Origin: Lucifuga dentata
Taxonomy: Eukaryota > Chordata > Actinopteri > Ophidiiformes > Bythitidae
DNA length: 64,000 nucleotides
Assembly (NCBI GenBank): GCA_014773175.1
Contig: VXCM01006017.1
Location: 1 to 64,000 of the forward strand
Direction: 5' to 3'
The notes below the pieces were generated by a model. The model had not been told where the DNA came from. It was given only the letters and a program-made list of their open reading frames with translations, and searched no databases. A program made the position numbers and the translations under genes. This document shows, one piece after another, positions 13,179 through 25,300 of the stretch (positions are counted from its first letter, which is position 1; each line of letters opens with the position of its first letter).

Positions 13179-14150
13179 TTAAAGGACCATACCATTGATT
13201 TTGTATGTCTAAGCCCACCGAATACTTCCTGCATGTTACATTTCTGCTGACCATTTACAAAAACATAAAACCTTAATTTAGTTTTCATGTTATTTTACTG
13301 AATCCTCTAATCCTTCAAAATCAAATGTTCAGGTGAAACACACCTTAAAATTCAGTGTTTCACCTGCTAACAGGTACGTCCAAAGGTAGAATTTTAAAGG
13401 ACCATACCACACATTTAGCATGTTTGAGCCTAATATATTCTATTTTCATACATGTAACGTTACTGACAATCATTTCCAAAGCATACTACTGGAACAGTGA
13501 ATTAAAAATGTTTTTCCTACCTTCCAGACCTCCATTGGTTTCAGTTCATTCTGCTATTAAAATCAACTTGTTGATACTGTAAACGTTCTTGGGATAGGTA
13601 ATCCATCATCACCAACAAGACGTGTATTCAGGTTTTTTTAGAAGTTATGTAATTTTAGTGTTTAAGCTCAATAAAAAGCGTGGAGTGAATGTATGCCTCC
13701 ACCGGGGAATATAGTCCCAAAAGAAGACCTGCGTTTATGGAAAAATTTAAAGGACCGTGACTTCATAAGGCTGTGTAACTATTAGCAGGAGAAACATGGA
13801 TTTTTAAGGTGGGTGTATCACTTGAATATTTGATTTTGAAAGATTAAGAGATTTAGCAAAATATCAGGAAAGCTGAAATACGGTTTTATCCTTTGGGAAA
13901 TGATTGTCAGTAACGTAACATGTATGAAAACTGAATATATTAGGCTCAGACATGCAAAATGGATGGTATTGGGACTATATTCCCTGGTGGAGAAATACTT
14001 TTTCTTCTGTGCAGCTCCTTGTTGGATCAATTAAATTAAGAAACTTCGACCAAAAATTAGAAACAGTTTGGTTTGCTGTGATGGATTATTTATCTCACAT
14101 TTCAAACCAGTTATTTTTTTTTTATAGCTACTGGAATGAACTGTGAATGA
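13179..14150. mobile_element. Nested TTAA-family composite
   Basis: An older element half (13179-13393) is interrupted at a TTAA by a younger reversed copy (13394 to about 13970) whose right end is lost. A fragment of an older relative follows to about 14150. The older half joined to the young end is also found, reverse-complemented, at 58342-58946. Confidence 0.7.
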
Positions 14151-14223
14151 AATTTCCAGTCAAGCACTTAATCTGTTTCAGCACAAAAAAAAAATCTCAT
14201 TTAAGCAAATATAACTCAAGCTA

Positions 14224-14224
14224 C

Positions 14225-14257
<33 letters not shown>
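14224..14257. repeat. GAT microsatellite
   Basis: About 11 GAT units. A shorter GAT/GCT array is at 12359-12404. Confidence 0.95.
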
Positions 14258-14258
<1 letters not shown>

Positions 14259-14746
14259 GTAATTGCCTATCCTCACTCTGCCTGCATTCCCTTTCGATAA
14301 AATGTGCTTTTTTTTAATCCACATAAGCACACAATCCAGGCACATTATACATAATTAAACAATTTTCTGAAAAAAAAGCAAATCCCTGTTATAATTACAT
14401 CACACTGAGAGAAAAACAGAGATTTTAATTTGTATTTAGGTGCTTTAGCAACACGGTTCATCTAACATTCACGCCAATAAAGAGGATTATCGGAAGGAAT
14501 CAGGAGAAATGAAAGCGTGAGACATGAGACAGAGACAGGATGAAAGAAAGACAGAGTAGTGTTGTCAAGGCAACAAAGACTGTTCAAACAATCTTTTAAT
14601 CAACATTTAGCTGCTTTCATGTTACGTGCTGCAACATTAAAGCAGCGAAATGTAGGTTAAAGAATTAGCTGCATGTAGCTGTGCCTGCATGAATATTAAC
14701 ACGTGAAACAAGCTCATAAAAACATCACGGTACACGTAAAGCATCG

Positions 14747-14813
<67 letters not shown>

Positions 14814-14869
14814 GTTTGCATTACCAGAAAAAGACAGACAATGGAAATAAAAATCTTCCATAGATAGAC

Positions 14870-14904
<35 letters not shown>

Positions 14905-14915
14905 CAGACAGATAA

Positions 14916-14952
<37 letters not shown>

Positions 14953-15074
14953 TAGAGATGTAGTGAAAGTGAGGGAAATATAGAGAAAGAGAAAAGTTTG
15001 TGAGAGATAGAACAAGGAGAGATAAAGTGAAAGACAGAAATATAGAGAAAGGGAAGGGAGATGTGTACGTGTGA

Positions 15075-15077
<3 letters not shown>

Positions 15078-15114
<37 letters not shown>

Positions 15115-15860
15115 GATCCACTGAATGAAAAGGTAGAGCGCCATAGAGGAGAGTGGGGGAGTGAGAGAGAGAGAGTCGCCATTACTCTGGCTGAGGGGAG
15201 GGAGCGGAGAGAAGCAGGTTTCAGCTTACAGCGCATACCACACCAACAAGACCAAAATACCCACATTCTACACACTCACCGGCCCTCCGGACGAAACCCC
15301 CTCCTAAACCTGACCCGGGACCTTCTGAGGACTGCAATGATCGCGGATTGTGGATTTTAAAAAGGAGTTTTGGCCTTTTTAATGTGGGAATTCTCTCTCT
15401 CTCCTCTTTTCCGTGGTATGTGGATCTGGGAGCGACCATGTTAGGTGGGTAGGGGAATGTATTCGGACTGGGATTGGGACTTCATTTAGCTTAGCTAGCA
15501 CTCTTATCTCTGGGTTAAGCTTGGCTGTGGGACAGAGATATCCCGGGATAAAAGAAACAGGGTTAAAACACTGATTTATACCTTTTAAATTATGTTTTGA
15601 GAGGCATTGTTAGTAACGTTAGCCTGGGTTAGGTGTTGCTAACGTTAGCCAACTAGCTCTCCCTCTCATTCTCCCTATCTGTCGGCATGCTAAGCTAACC
15701 TAGCCCGGGTAATGTTAGCTAATCGTACAGGGAAAGGTGGGTCTTTTTCTCGGGGATTATCGGGGCCAAGCCAGGCCGAGCCGGGCTGGTTTTCCCAGGA
15801 GAAATGAAGACCTGCCTTGCTAAATGCCGTGGCTGCAACTGTTCGTCACGGTACAATGAC
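15078..15860 (+). promoter_or_regulatory. Candidate promoter and non-coding first exon of ARHGAP5
   Basis: This stretch starts with a GA repeat (15078-15111), then becomes less repetitive, with CpG-bearing sequence at about 15170-15330 and 15720-15850. A possible donor (TTAGGTGGGT near 15441) follows a stretch that would suit a 5' UTR exon. It lies 6.7 kb before the first coding exon, which has a clear acceptor and therefore needs an upstream exon. No TATA box or other core element is convincing. Transcript data are needed to fix the start. Confidence 0.35.
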
Positions 15861-17627
15861 GCATTAACATTAACCAGTCTGACTTACAAGCTTAACTAAC
15901 TCATTAATTACACATTTAACGCGTCTTACTCACTCCTTCCCGCTGCCTCCATTTTTTTTTAAAACACACTTTGATGTTTCTTTTCGTAATATTCTGCCCT
16001 TCTAATGAAATGTTTCACGACGAAAAAAAATCTCATAAAATGTCATTACTTTACGAATTATTTTCTGAACTGTTTTGACATTACGAGTTCAAAGTGATGG
16101 TAATAATTTGATCATTTAAAATGTGTTTTTAGAAGTTGCTGGTTTTCCGTTTCGATGTTTTAATGCTCTGCTAACTGCTAACTTAACATTAGCATCAGGA
16201 ATGACGGGAGAAATCGGGCTTCGGGGAATGTCATCAGGAATTTTATGGGATTTTTCCGGCTTTAATTGTTGTTTTTCAGACACAGACAACCGTAAGGTTT
16301 CAGCTGTGTTGTAAAGTTGTCATTAGCTGCTTGTTAACTTTTTCCTGCGTGGAAAGCAGCCGTGGCGTGGGGCAGATCCGTGGGTTCGTCCTGCTGCAGC
16401 TCTGCATGCATTTGCATCAAACTGCTGCAGCTTTCTGGCTGTCCTTTCCACAAACTCTCCTCATTAAAGGGACATTTCGTGGTTTTCCCTAACAAACCAT
16501 CATGATTGTTATTCTCAAGCCTTTCGGTCCACTTTGAGCACCAGCACTTAGTTATGGAAATGGTTAAACCTGCTTTATTATCGGGAATTGAAAGCATCTG
16601 CAAGTCATCAGGGACTGAAAATCCATTTATTTAGAGAAAATAAATCAATTATGTCCTTTATTGTTTCCTCTCAGTGCTATGCTCTTTTTTCAGTGCCTAT
16701 AAAACTCATCCACGATAAAAACACACAGGCTGCAAACACTAATGACAATAAACTGTCAGGACTCTGTTCACCATGTTTTCTCTGCAGCATTGCTGCTTTA
16801 TGGGTTGTGTTTACAGAAAACATTTGATTATAGCAGTAATAACCGGTTGGAAACTTGATGCAGGCTTGTTTACACTGTTGAACATTTTGACATTTGCAGT
16901 AGCATTGTGTGGAGCCCTAATTTTTTAAGCAAACATTTTAATCAATTAATTGATCAACACTACATTTAATCAGTATCAATTATAATAAAGGAATAATCAT
17001 TTTAGTCCTCTGCGAAATTGGTATAACGTTGTCATTTGTCATTATTTTTGACATTTTATAGACTGATTAGAAAATAAAAGTATCCTATGTTGTAGAGATA
17101 CGAGGCTGACATCAGCTTTCAGGAGTATTATCCTAGTTTTACTGCAGATGTTTAGCTGATAATTGAATTGTATTTGTGTTGTTTTTGTTTTATTAGTGTC
17201 CTTAATGCAGATCCAGAATTTACAGAATGAGCTGTGTACCTGGATTTATTCCAAGATTTTTACAAAAAGTGTGTGTGTGAGTATTAGTGGGAAAGCTAGT
17301 ATCAGCTTAAACTGTATGAGTGTGTCCATTGTGCTAAGGTGTGTTGTGAGGAAGGTTGGTCCTGTAAACAGTTTGTACATCATCAGCTCCTCTGTGAGGG
17401 AAGTCAGACGCTTCATGTCTGAACCTGAATCTGTCACACAAGTTTTTCTGTTTGTAATCAGCTGGAATTCTGCTTCAGAACATCCTCAGAGCAGTTATTA
17501 ACATTTGGCCTTTTAGATCTGTTTTCATAGCTTTAATGATGAACTTTTTAAAATTTTTAAAATTAGGTACAAATTTCAAAATTGCAAAAGCTGGCATTGT
17601 AATTAATGCCTACGTCCTCATTCTGTC
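15861..17627. other. Presumed first intron, no gene seen
   Basis: AT-rich, with no copy of the TTAA repeat and no convincing exon. It sits between the candidate first exon and the first repeat. Confidence 0.5.
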
Positions 17628-18212
17628 TTAAAGGACCATACCACCAATTTTGCATGTTTGAGCCTAATATATTCACTTTTCATAAACATAACGTTACTGA
17701 CAACCATTTCCCAAAGCATACTACTAGAATGGTGATTTAAAAATATTTTTCCTACCTTCCAGACCTCCATTGGTTTCAGTTCATTCTGCTATTAAAATCA
17801 ACTTGTTGATACTGTAAACGTTCTTGGGATAGGTAATCCATCATCACCAACAAGACGTGTATTCAGGTTTTTTTAGAAGTTATGTAATTTTAGTGTTTAA
17901 GCTCAATAAAAAGCGTGGAGTGAATGTATGCCTCCACCGGGGAATATAGTCCCAAAAGAAGACCTGCGTTTATGGAAAAATTTAAAGGACTGTGACTTCA
18001 TAAGGCTGTGTAACTATTAGCAGGAGAAACATGGATTTTTAAGGTGGATGTATCACTTGAATATTTGATTTAGAAAGATTAAGAGATTTAGCAAAATATC
18101 AGGAAAGCTGAAATACAGTTTTATCCTTTGGGAAATGATTGTCAGTAACGTAACGTATGAAAATTAAATATATTAGGCCAAAACATGCAAAATGGCCGGT
18201 ATGGTCCTTTAA
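17628..18212. mobile_element. TTAA-flanked TIR element, full copy, reverse orientation
   Basis: Same family as 6701-7289 but with the interior reversed, and with complete TTAA-bounded ends. It lies in the presumed first intron. Confidence 0.85.
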
Positions 18213-18961
18213 GTTTTAAGACGAGAAACAACATAGTAACAGGAAGTGTGTATGCACAAATTTGACAAATAAGTGGTCATCTGAGTGTTGGTATAACAAA
18301 ACATTTTGGAGTCCAGAAGGATGGAGATTATGGTTTTATCACAATGTAAAACTACTACACAGGATGAGACAGATAACCGGGAGTTCTTCACGGTGATGTC
18401 AGTCACCTGCCGCAGCTCGGAACCTCTGAGAGCTTTTCTCTGGCAGCAAAACTCTTTTTCTGCTGTTTTGGAGTCAGTTTGATTTGCTCAGCTTTTGATT
18501 CATCTCTTCCTGTGGGAGGAGAATCGTCTGTAACCGAGACCAGAAGCTCTTCTCTGGGAAATATAATGAATCAGTGGATTCTCCTTTAAAGTGGATGTGC
18601 TGCTCTTCTCTGCTGGGGCTCCGCTTTGTGATTTTAGCCTTGAAGAAACTAGTTTATTTTTACCTTAAAAAACCGCAGCCGGTGCAGCTTTAAACGCTTT
18701 GCCATCCTTGGCAGCGTGTGTGCTGTGTTTCAGGGCTTAACAGCTTTTAGTCATTTCTAAAACCAGCCTGCCAACTGATACCTTAATCCCCCCCGCAGTC
18801 TCCAGCGAATCCACTAATAGTGATGCACGAGGCTGCTTTTAGCTGTTGGAGTAGTCTGGGCTGCAGTTTCTGCTTTTTGCAGAAATAAGACATCAGATCC
18901 ATTCAGGAATTTACAGGACAAGACTGCATGGCTGCTACTGCAGTCATTTACTGCATACCTG

Positions 18962-19532
18962 TTAAAGAACCATACCGGTGGTTTTGCATTTTGCATACAT
19001 GTTATGTTTCTGACAACCATTTTTCTAAAACATGCTACTTGAGTGGTAAATATTAGAATTGTTTTTCCTACCTTCCAGACTGCCATTGGCTTCAGTTTAT
19101 TCCAGCACGCTGTAAAAATGAACTTGTAGAGACTTGAAATGTGCTGAGATAAATAATCCATCACAGAAAACATGAGTCTTCTAAAAGACCATACCACCCA
19201 TTTTGCATGTTTGAGCCTAATATATTCAGTTTTCATACATGTTATGTTACTGACAATCATTTCCCAAAGGATAAAACTGTATTTCAGCTTTCCTGATATT
19301 TTGCTAAATCTCTTAATCTTTCAAAATCAAATATTCAAGCAATACACCCACCTTAAAAATCCATGTTTCTCCTGCTAATAGTTACACAGCCTTATGAAGT
19401 CACGGTCCTTTAAATTTTTCCATAAACGCAGGTCTTCTTTTGGGACTATATTCCCCGGTGGAGGCATACATTCACTCTGAAAATTTAATGTATTAGGTTC
19501 AAACATGCAAAACGGCTGGCATGGTCCTTTAA
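18962..19532. mobile_element. Older TTAA-family element with nested young fragment
   Basis: The ends are TTAAAGAACCATACC and GGCATGGTCCTTTAA. A young-type left part begins inside at about 19183 and breaks off near 19480. Confidence 0.7.
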
Positions 19533-20966
19533 TATTTTGTTGGAGTTACTGAATTTAACTGATCCAGGAAAATGCACAGGAGAAAATGTATGTCTCCGTC
19601 AGGAAATATGGTCCCAGGACAAGATGACTTTTACCAGAGAAATTAAAAATGAAAATGAAAGGAAAAAGTTCTGAGTGTGATCTTAGAATTTAGAACATTT
19701 GAGTTATTTATAACTTTTGGTTGTTTACATGAGTGATTAGTTTTGACATTTTAAAGTGAAAAGATAATTGGAAGATGATCCCTTAATTAATCTGTAACAA
19801 AAACATTTGCAGGCCTGGAGGCTTGAATACTTGGCAGTAAGTTCTAACTTAACACCAAATCTGACTTTTTGTGCAGGCGTGTGAATGCTGCAGCTGACCT
19901 TGTGCTAGGATTGGTCGGCCTGGCTGTGTAATGACATCGCTGCATGGCGGCTGCGGTTGGTAAGACGAGTGTAGCAGCGGCTGTCGTCGTGGTCGGCGGT
20001 TTGGTTTTTACACCTGCTGCTCTCTGACATCACGTCCTGACAGATCAGAGCTGTTTAAGGTCTAAACGCTGCACAAAAAAAGCTGTAATGATTCGTTTAT
20101 TCATCAGTCAATCCACAGAAAATTAATCAATGTTGTTTTGAGGATCAGTCATTTAATTCATCTATTAATTAAAAAGCACAAAACTTCGGGTTCCAGCTGA
20201 ACAAGATCCCTTTAGATTTATGGAATATGGGTCAAAACGGAAGTGTTTGACATCGCTGCAGACTGGAAATTCCTAGAAGACTTTGGACTTTGCTGCATTT
20301 AAAAGATGACACATAAAAGAAAAATCAATTGATCAGTCAGTAATGAATATTATCAGTTGCAGGTACATTTCCTGCTGCTAATTGGCTGAATCCAGGCTTT
20401 TTTTCCACTAGTTTACCCTCACACGTGCTCGTAGGAATCGTTTTGTGAGGTAATTTACATCCTGGTTGTTAAATTCATTGAGTGTTTTCTCCCTGAATCA
20501 GTTAGAAGTTGACATGAACTCGCTCATGTCTCTAAAGCCCCCCCCCCCCCCCCNCGGTGCTTCAGTGACATCATCACCTTGGCCTCCACAAACAGCTCAG
20601 GAAAACCAGGTTTCTTCATCTCAGCGGACCAGAGTCACATTCTGCTGCGTTCTCAGGCTCGGCGCGTTGTCGCTCAGCTCGCTCAGGCAAATTCACAGTG
20701 CTGACCTCCATCTTTCTGTGAAACACAGCAAAGACTGCAGGTCACCAGCCGTTATCAGCTATCAGCCGCTCGTTAGGTCACGGCGGGATGAAAAAACGGA
20801 CATCAGGGTTGCGTAACGGATCACGTGTAGTCGTGTTTTATGTTATATCATTTAGCTTATCAAAAAAGGTATTTCCTGAATATTGATTATTGTTGTTAGC
20901 AAAAATTTTCATGAATCTCTCAAATTGCTTGTTGCTGTTGAAAAGAACAGATGTTGAAACAAAGCA

Positions 20967-21301
20967 TTAAAGGACCATACCAGTGATTTTACATATTTAA
21001 GCCCAATAAACGTTATCTGCATACACGTTAAATTACTGCCATTTTCCAAAACTTAAAACTGTTTTCCTGTTGCTTTGCCAAATCTCTAATCTTTCAAAAT
21101 CAAATGTTCAGGTGACACACACCTTAAAATTCAACATGTACATCCTAATGTACATCATTTCTCCATAAAAGCATCTTTGTTTTTTGATTATTCTAAATTT
21201 CTAAAATTTCCAGTACTGTAATTTAGAAAATAGTTGTCAGTTAAGTAATGATTACAGTGTATTGGGCTCAAACATGTAAAACTATTGCTATGGTCCTTTA
21301 A
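20967..21301. mobile_element. Older short TTAA-family element
   Basis: 335 bases with TTAAAGGACCATACC and ATGGTCCTTTAA ends and a diverged interior. Confidence 0.75.
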
Positions 21302-22048
21302 AAAGCAAACTAGCTTTGTCTCAAAATCATCTAAACTCTAATCTGGATTAATAATCATGATCATAACAGAATAATCAGGATTACGCTGTCAGCCGTAATC
21401 GTGGAGGTTTTGGTTGCGGCGATGAATTCTAACAAATCGGAGCTGTTTTATTTTCTGTTTGGTTCTCACAGTGCAACGAATCATTTCTAGGTCAGCGGCT
21501 GTCAAAGGGCCTGAGTCGCATGCCATTTTTATCCTGCCTTGGCACAAATTGGTTGAAAGCACTTCTTTTTCTCTGCGAGGGGGAAAAGTGGCATTGCAGA
21601 GCATGTTCCACGATTCAGTTACTCCCCTTCTCTCTTATATAACTTTTGCCGTGATTTTTTATTTTTTTTTGTCTGTTCTCAAAGCAATTTTGATATTGCA
21701 GGTTGATACGAGTTTCTAGAAAATGCAGCAGGCTCTTCTGTCATATTTTTTGTATTATGAACTGAGCCAGCATTACAATAAAACGAGTTCATTTTAATAC
21801 AAAAGAAGACCAACTAAAAAAAAAGAAAAAAGATGTTTTTATGGAGTTTTACCATTCAGAAGGATTATTTTCTCTTGCACAGGTATTGTAATATTGTGCA
21901 TAATTTTCTGATAACTCTATGTAATACCAGATTAACTTTCTGTATTTGTTGTTTTCTTTTTAATTACTATGAGTACATGTACACGTGTGTCTCAGAGGGA
22001 TATGCAGACACACAAAAAGCTAATTACACTGTTTACACTGTTACACTG

Positions 22049-22108
22049 TCCTCACAGCACTTCTGCTACCTTATCACAAGTGATAAGGTAGCAGAAGTGC
22101 TGTGAGGA
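22049..22108. repeat. Perfect 29-bp inverted repeat, 2-base spacer
   Basis: The arms 22049-22077 and 22080-22108 are exact reverse complements, separated by AA. The structure ends 66 bases before the acceptor of the first coding exon. In pre-mRNA it would make a 29-bp hairpin near the branchpoint. It does not look like a microRNA precursor, because the loop is only two bases and there are no mismatches. A fold-back assembly error is possible. Confidence 0.9.
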
Positions 22109-22132
22109 GAAATTAGCAGAGACATGTTTTTG

Positions 22133-22337
22133 TTTGCTTTACCTTTTCCTAACTGGGATTTCCATGTCTTCCAGGCAGGTGATAAAAAGGGAATCCAGCT
22201 GCCCTATCCCAGCTTAAAGACGACCCAGGAAGGGAATCAGGATGAAAGTGCATCAGCGCCATTAACCAGCGGAACTGGAATGATATCTCGATCGTTTTCC
22301 TGAAAGTGACCAAGTTAGCGATGAGCGGGGGGATATA
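22133..22337 (+). promoter_or_regulatory. Splice acceptor and 5' UTR with three uORFs
   Basis: A pyrimidine stretch with a branchpoint-like CTAAC near 22150 leads to TCTTCCAG, giving an acceptor at 22174 (or GCAG at 22178). The leader from there to 22337 holds three short upstream ORFs: 22242-22265 (8 codons with stop), 22280-22303 (8 codons with stop) and 22321-22338 (6 codons with stop). The last ends TAA overlapping the ARHGAP5 ATG as TAATG. This suggests leaky scanning or reinitiation, but it is inference from sequence only. Confidence 0.65.
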
Positions 22338-25300
22338 ATGGCCAAGAACAAGGATGCTCGCCCCCCTACATTCGCTGTCAGCGTGGTTGGCCTCTCGGGG
22401 ACGGAAAAGGAGAAGGGAAACTGTGGCGTGGGCAAATCCTGCCTGTGCAACCGGTATGTGCGCCCTGACGCAGACAGCTACTACACGGAGCACACATCTG
22501 TACTGAGCACAATAGACTTTGGGGGTCGTGTGGTTAACAATGATCACTTCCTGTACTGGGGGGATGTGGCCCATCGAGGTGACGATGGGTTGGACTGTAA
22601 AATTCAAGTCATTGAACAGACGGAGTTTATAGACGACCAGACTTTTCTTCCTCATCGGAGCACCAACCTGCAGCCGTACACCAAACGGGCAGCGGCGACC
22701 AAACTCCAGTCGGCAGAGAAGCTGATGTATATCTGCACGGACCAGCTGGGCTTGGAGCAGGACTTCGACCAGAAACAGATGCCTGACGGGAAGCTTAACA
22801 TCGACGGTTTTGTGCTTTGCATCGACGTCAGTAAAGGTTGCAATAGAAAGTTCGACGACCAGATGAAGTTTGTCACCAGCCTCTACTCACAGATCATCAA
22901 GTCAAAAAAGCCCATCGTCGTTGCTGCCACCAAGTGTGACGAGTGTGTGGACCAGCACCTTAGAGACCTGCAGGCTTTTGTTGCCAGCAAGAAGAACCTG
23001 CTGCTCATCGAGACCTCAGCACGCTCCAACGTCAATGTGGAAGTCTGCTTCAACGCTCTGATCCAGCAGCTGGATAAGGCGCGGGGGAAGCCAAAAACCA
23101 TGCCATATCTAGAGGCCTATAAGATCCAACGGCAGCTGATTGCCACAGTAACGGATAGATACGAGAAACTGATGATGCAAACAGTGAGAGATTACCACAC
23201 CACATGGAAAACGGTGAATAATACTCTGAAGGGTCAGCCTGACTATGATGAGTTCATCACCTTGGAGGGCTCGAGGAAAGCCCGCAACATGTTAAACAAG
23301 CACATTGCACAGCTGAAGCAGGAGCACATCAGGAGGAGGAGGGAGGAGTACCTGACGACGCTGCCGAAAACTCTCAACAACCTCCTCAACAACCTGGAGG
23401 AAATCGAACACCTCACTTGGCCTGAAGCGCAGAGTCTGATCAGGAGTCACCATGATTTCCAGTACTGGTTTGTGATTCTGGAACAGACGCCGTGGGACGA
23501 GACAGACCACGTCGACAATAATGACCGCAGGGTGCCCTTTGACCTCCTTGATACAGCTGAAGGTGAGAGAATTTACCAGAACCACGTCCAGCACCTGCTG
23601 TCAGAGAAGAGGAGGGTGGAGATGAAAGAGAGGTTTAAGAAGACACTGGACAGGGTTCATTTCATCAGTCCAGGGCAGCCATGGGAGGAGGTCATGTGCT
23701 TCGTCATGGAGGACGAGGCCTACAAGTACATCACAGAATCAGATAGGAGGGATGTTTACTGCAGGCACCAGCAGGAAATAGTTGAAAGGGCCAAAGAGGA
23801 GTTCCAGGAAATGCTTTTTGAACACGCCGAGCTGTTCTATGACTTGGATCTGAACGCCACCCCAAGCTGCGACAAGATGAGTGAGATTCACAGCGTGCTA
23901 AATGAAGAACCCAGATACAGAGCGCTGCAGAAACTCGCCCCAGATAGAGAGTCACTCCTCCTCAAACACATCGGTTTTGTTTACCATCCCACAAAGGAGA
24001 CGTGCCTGAGCGGGCAGAGCTGCGTGGACCTGAAAGTGGAGCAGGTTTTAGCAAACCGGCTGGTGCAGCTCGACCATGGGCGCTCTAACCTGTACTACAA
24101 CAGCGCCAACGTCGATAAACTCAACCTCTGCCTCCTGGGCAGGGAGGGACTCTCACAGGAACTAGCCAATGAGATCAGAGCTCAGTCCACAGATGACGAA
24201 TACACTCTGGATGGCAAAATTTATGAACTTGAGCTTCTTCCTGTGGACGTCAACTCTACGCTGCTGTTCAGCCACACGTGGGTCTCCACCTTCAAGCCTC
24301 ACGGCTGCTTCTGCGTTTTCAACTCCATAGAGTCACTCAACTGCATTGGGGATTGCATCGGGAGGATCAGAGCAGAGATAGCACAGAGTAGGAGGGACAG
24401 GTTTGCTCCGCCACTGCCGTTCATCCTCATCCTGGCCAATCAGAGGGACAACGTGTGCAAAAACATACCTATCCTCAGGCACCAGGGCCAGCAGCTGGCT
24501 AACAAGCTTCAGTGCACCTTTGTTGACGTCCCATCAGGGGCCTTTCCACGAAAATTTACCGAGTTCCAGATCAAGCAGGGTCTCCGAGCGGTGCTGGAGG
24601 GGCTGAAGCATAACTTTGATGTCCTCCTGCCACTGCCTTCCATCAAAGACATGTCAGAGACGGACCTCAGGATAGTCATGTGCGCTATGTGCTGGGATCC
24701 CTTCAGTGTTGACCTCATACTCTCGCCTTTTCTTGACTCACACTGCTGCAGCGCCGGGCCGCCGGGCCAAAGCAACACGCTGATTCTGGACAAGATCATT
24801 GGGGACAGCAGGAGGAGGATCCAGGTCACTGTACTGTCCTACCACTCTGCTATTGGTGTCCGCAAAGACGAGCTGGTGCATGGCTACATTTTGGTGTACT
24901 CCGCCAAACGCAAGGCTTCCATGGCGACCCTTCGGGCTTTTTTGGCTGAGGTTCAGGATGTGATTCCGGTCCAAATGGTGGCAGTCACCGACAGCCAGGC
25001 AGATTTCTTTGAGAATGACGCCATCAAGGAGCTGATGACGGAGGGTGAGCACATCGCCACGGAGATCGCTGCCAAGTTTACAGCGCTGTACTCGCTGTCG
25101 CAGTACCATCGGCAGACTGAAGTGTTCACGCCCTTCTTCAACGAAGTGTTAGAGAAGAAGCAGAGCATTGAGAGTTCCTTCCTGTTTGACAGTTCATCAC
25201 GAGACTGCACAACTGGAGCCAGCGAAGACGTCTTTCCCACCTCGCCCCACAGTCACTCCCCAGCCTACAATCCCTACTATCCAGACTCAGAAGACGATAA

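Noticed and set aside
14804..15275. - strand ORFs rich in Ser-Leu-Tyr
   Set aside because: They read through GATA/GACA and GA repeats. Composition alone explains them.
18814..19260. 148-codon - strand ORF
   Set aside because: It spans TTAA-family terminal repeats and has no recognised domain.
19943..19958. ATGGCGGCTGCGGTTG followed by GTAAGA as an alternative first coding exon
   Set aside because: The start and donor look attractive, but splicing to 22175 gives an early stop, and to 22179 gives a frame that ends at 22303, out of frame with ARHGAP5. Kept only as a curiosity.
22049..22108. MicroRNA precursor
   Set aside because: The hairpin has a 2-base loop and perfect pairing, which does not fit Drosha/Dicer substrates.
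22149..22655. 168-codon - strand ORF overlapping the start of ARHGAP5
   Set aside because: Shadow of the coding exon on the opposite strand, with no independent support.
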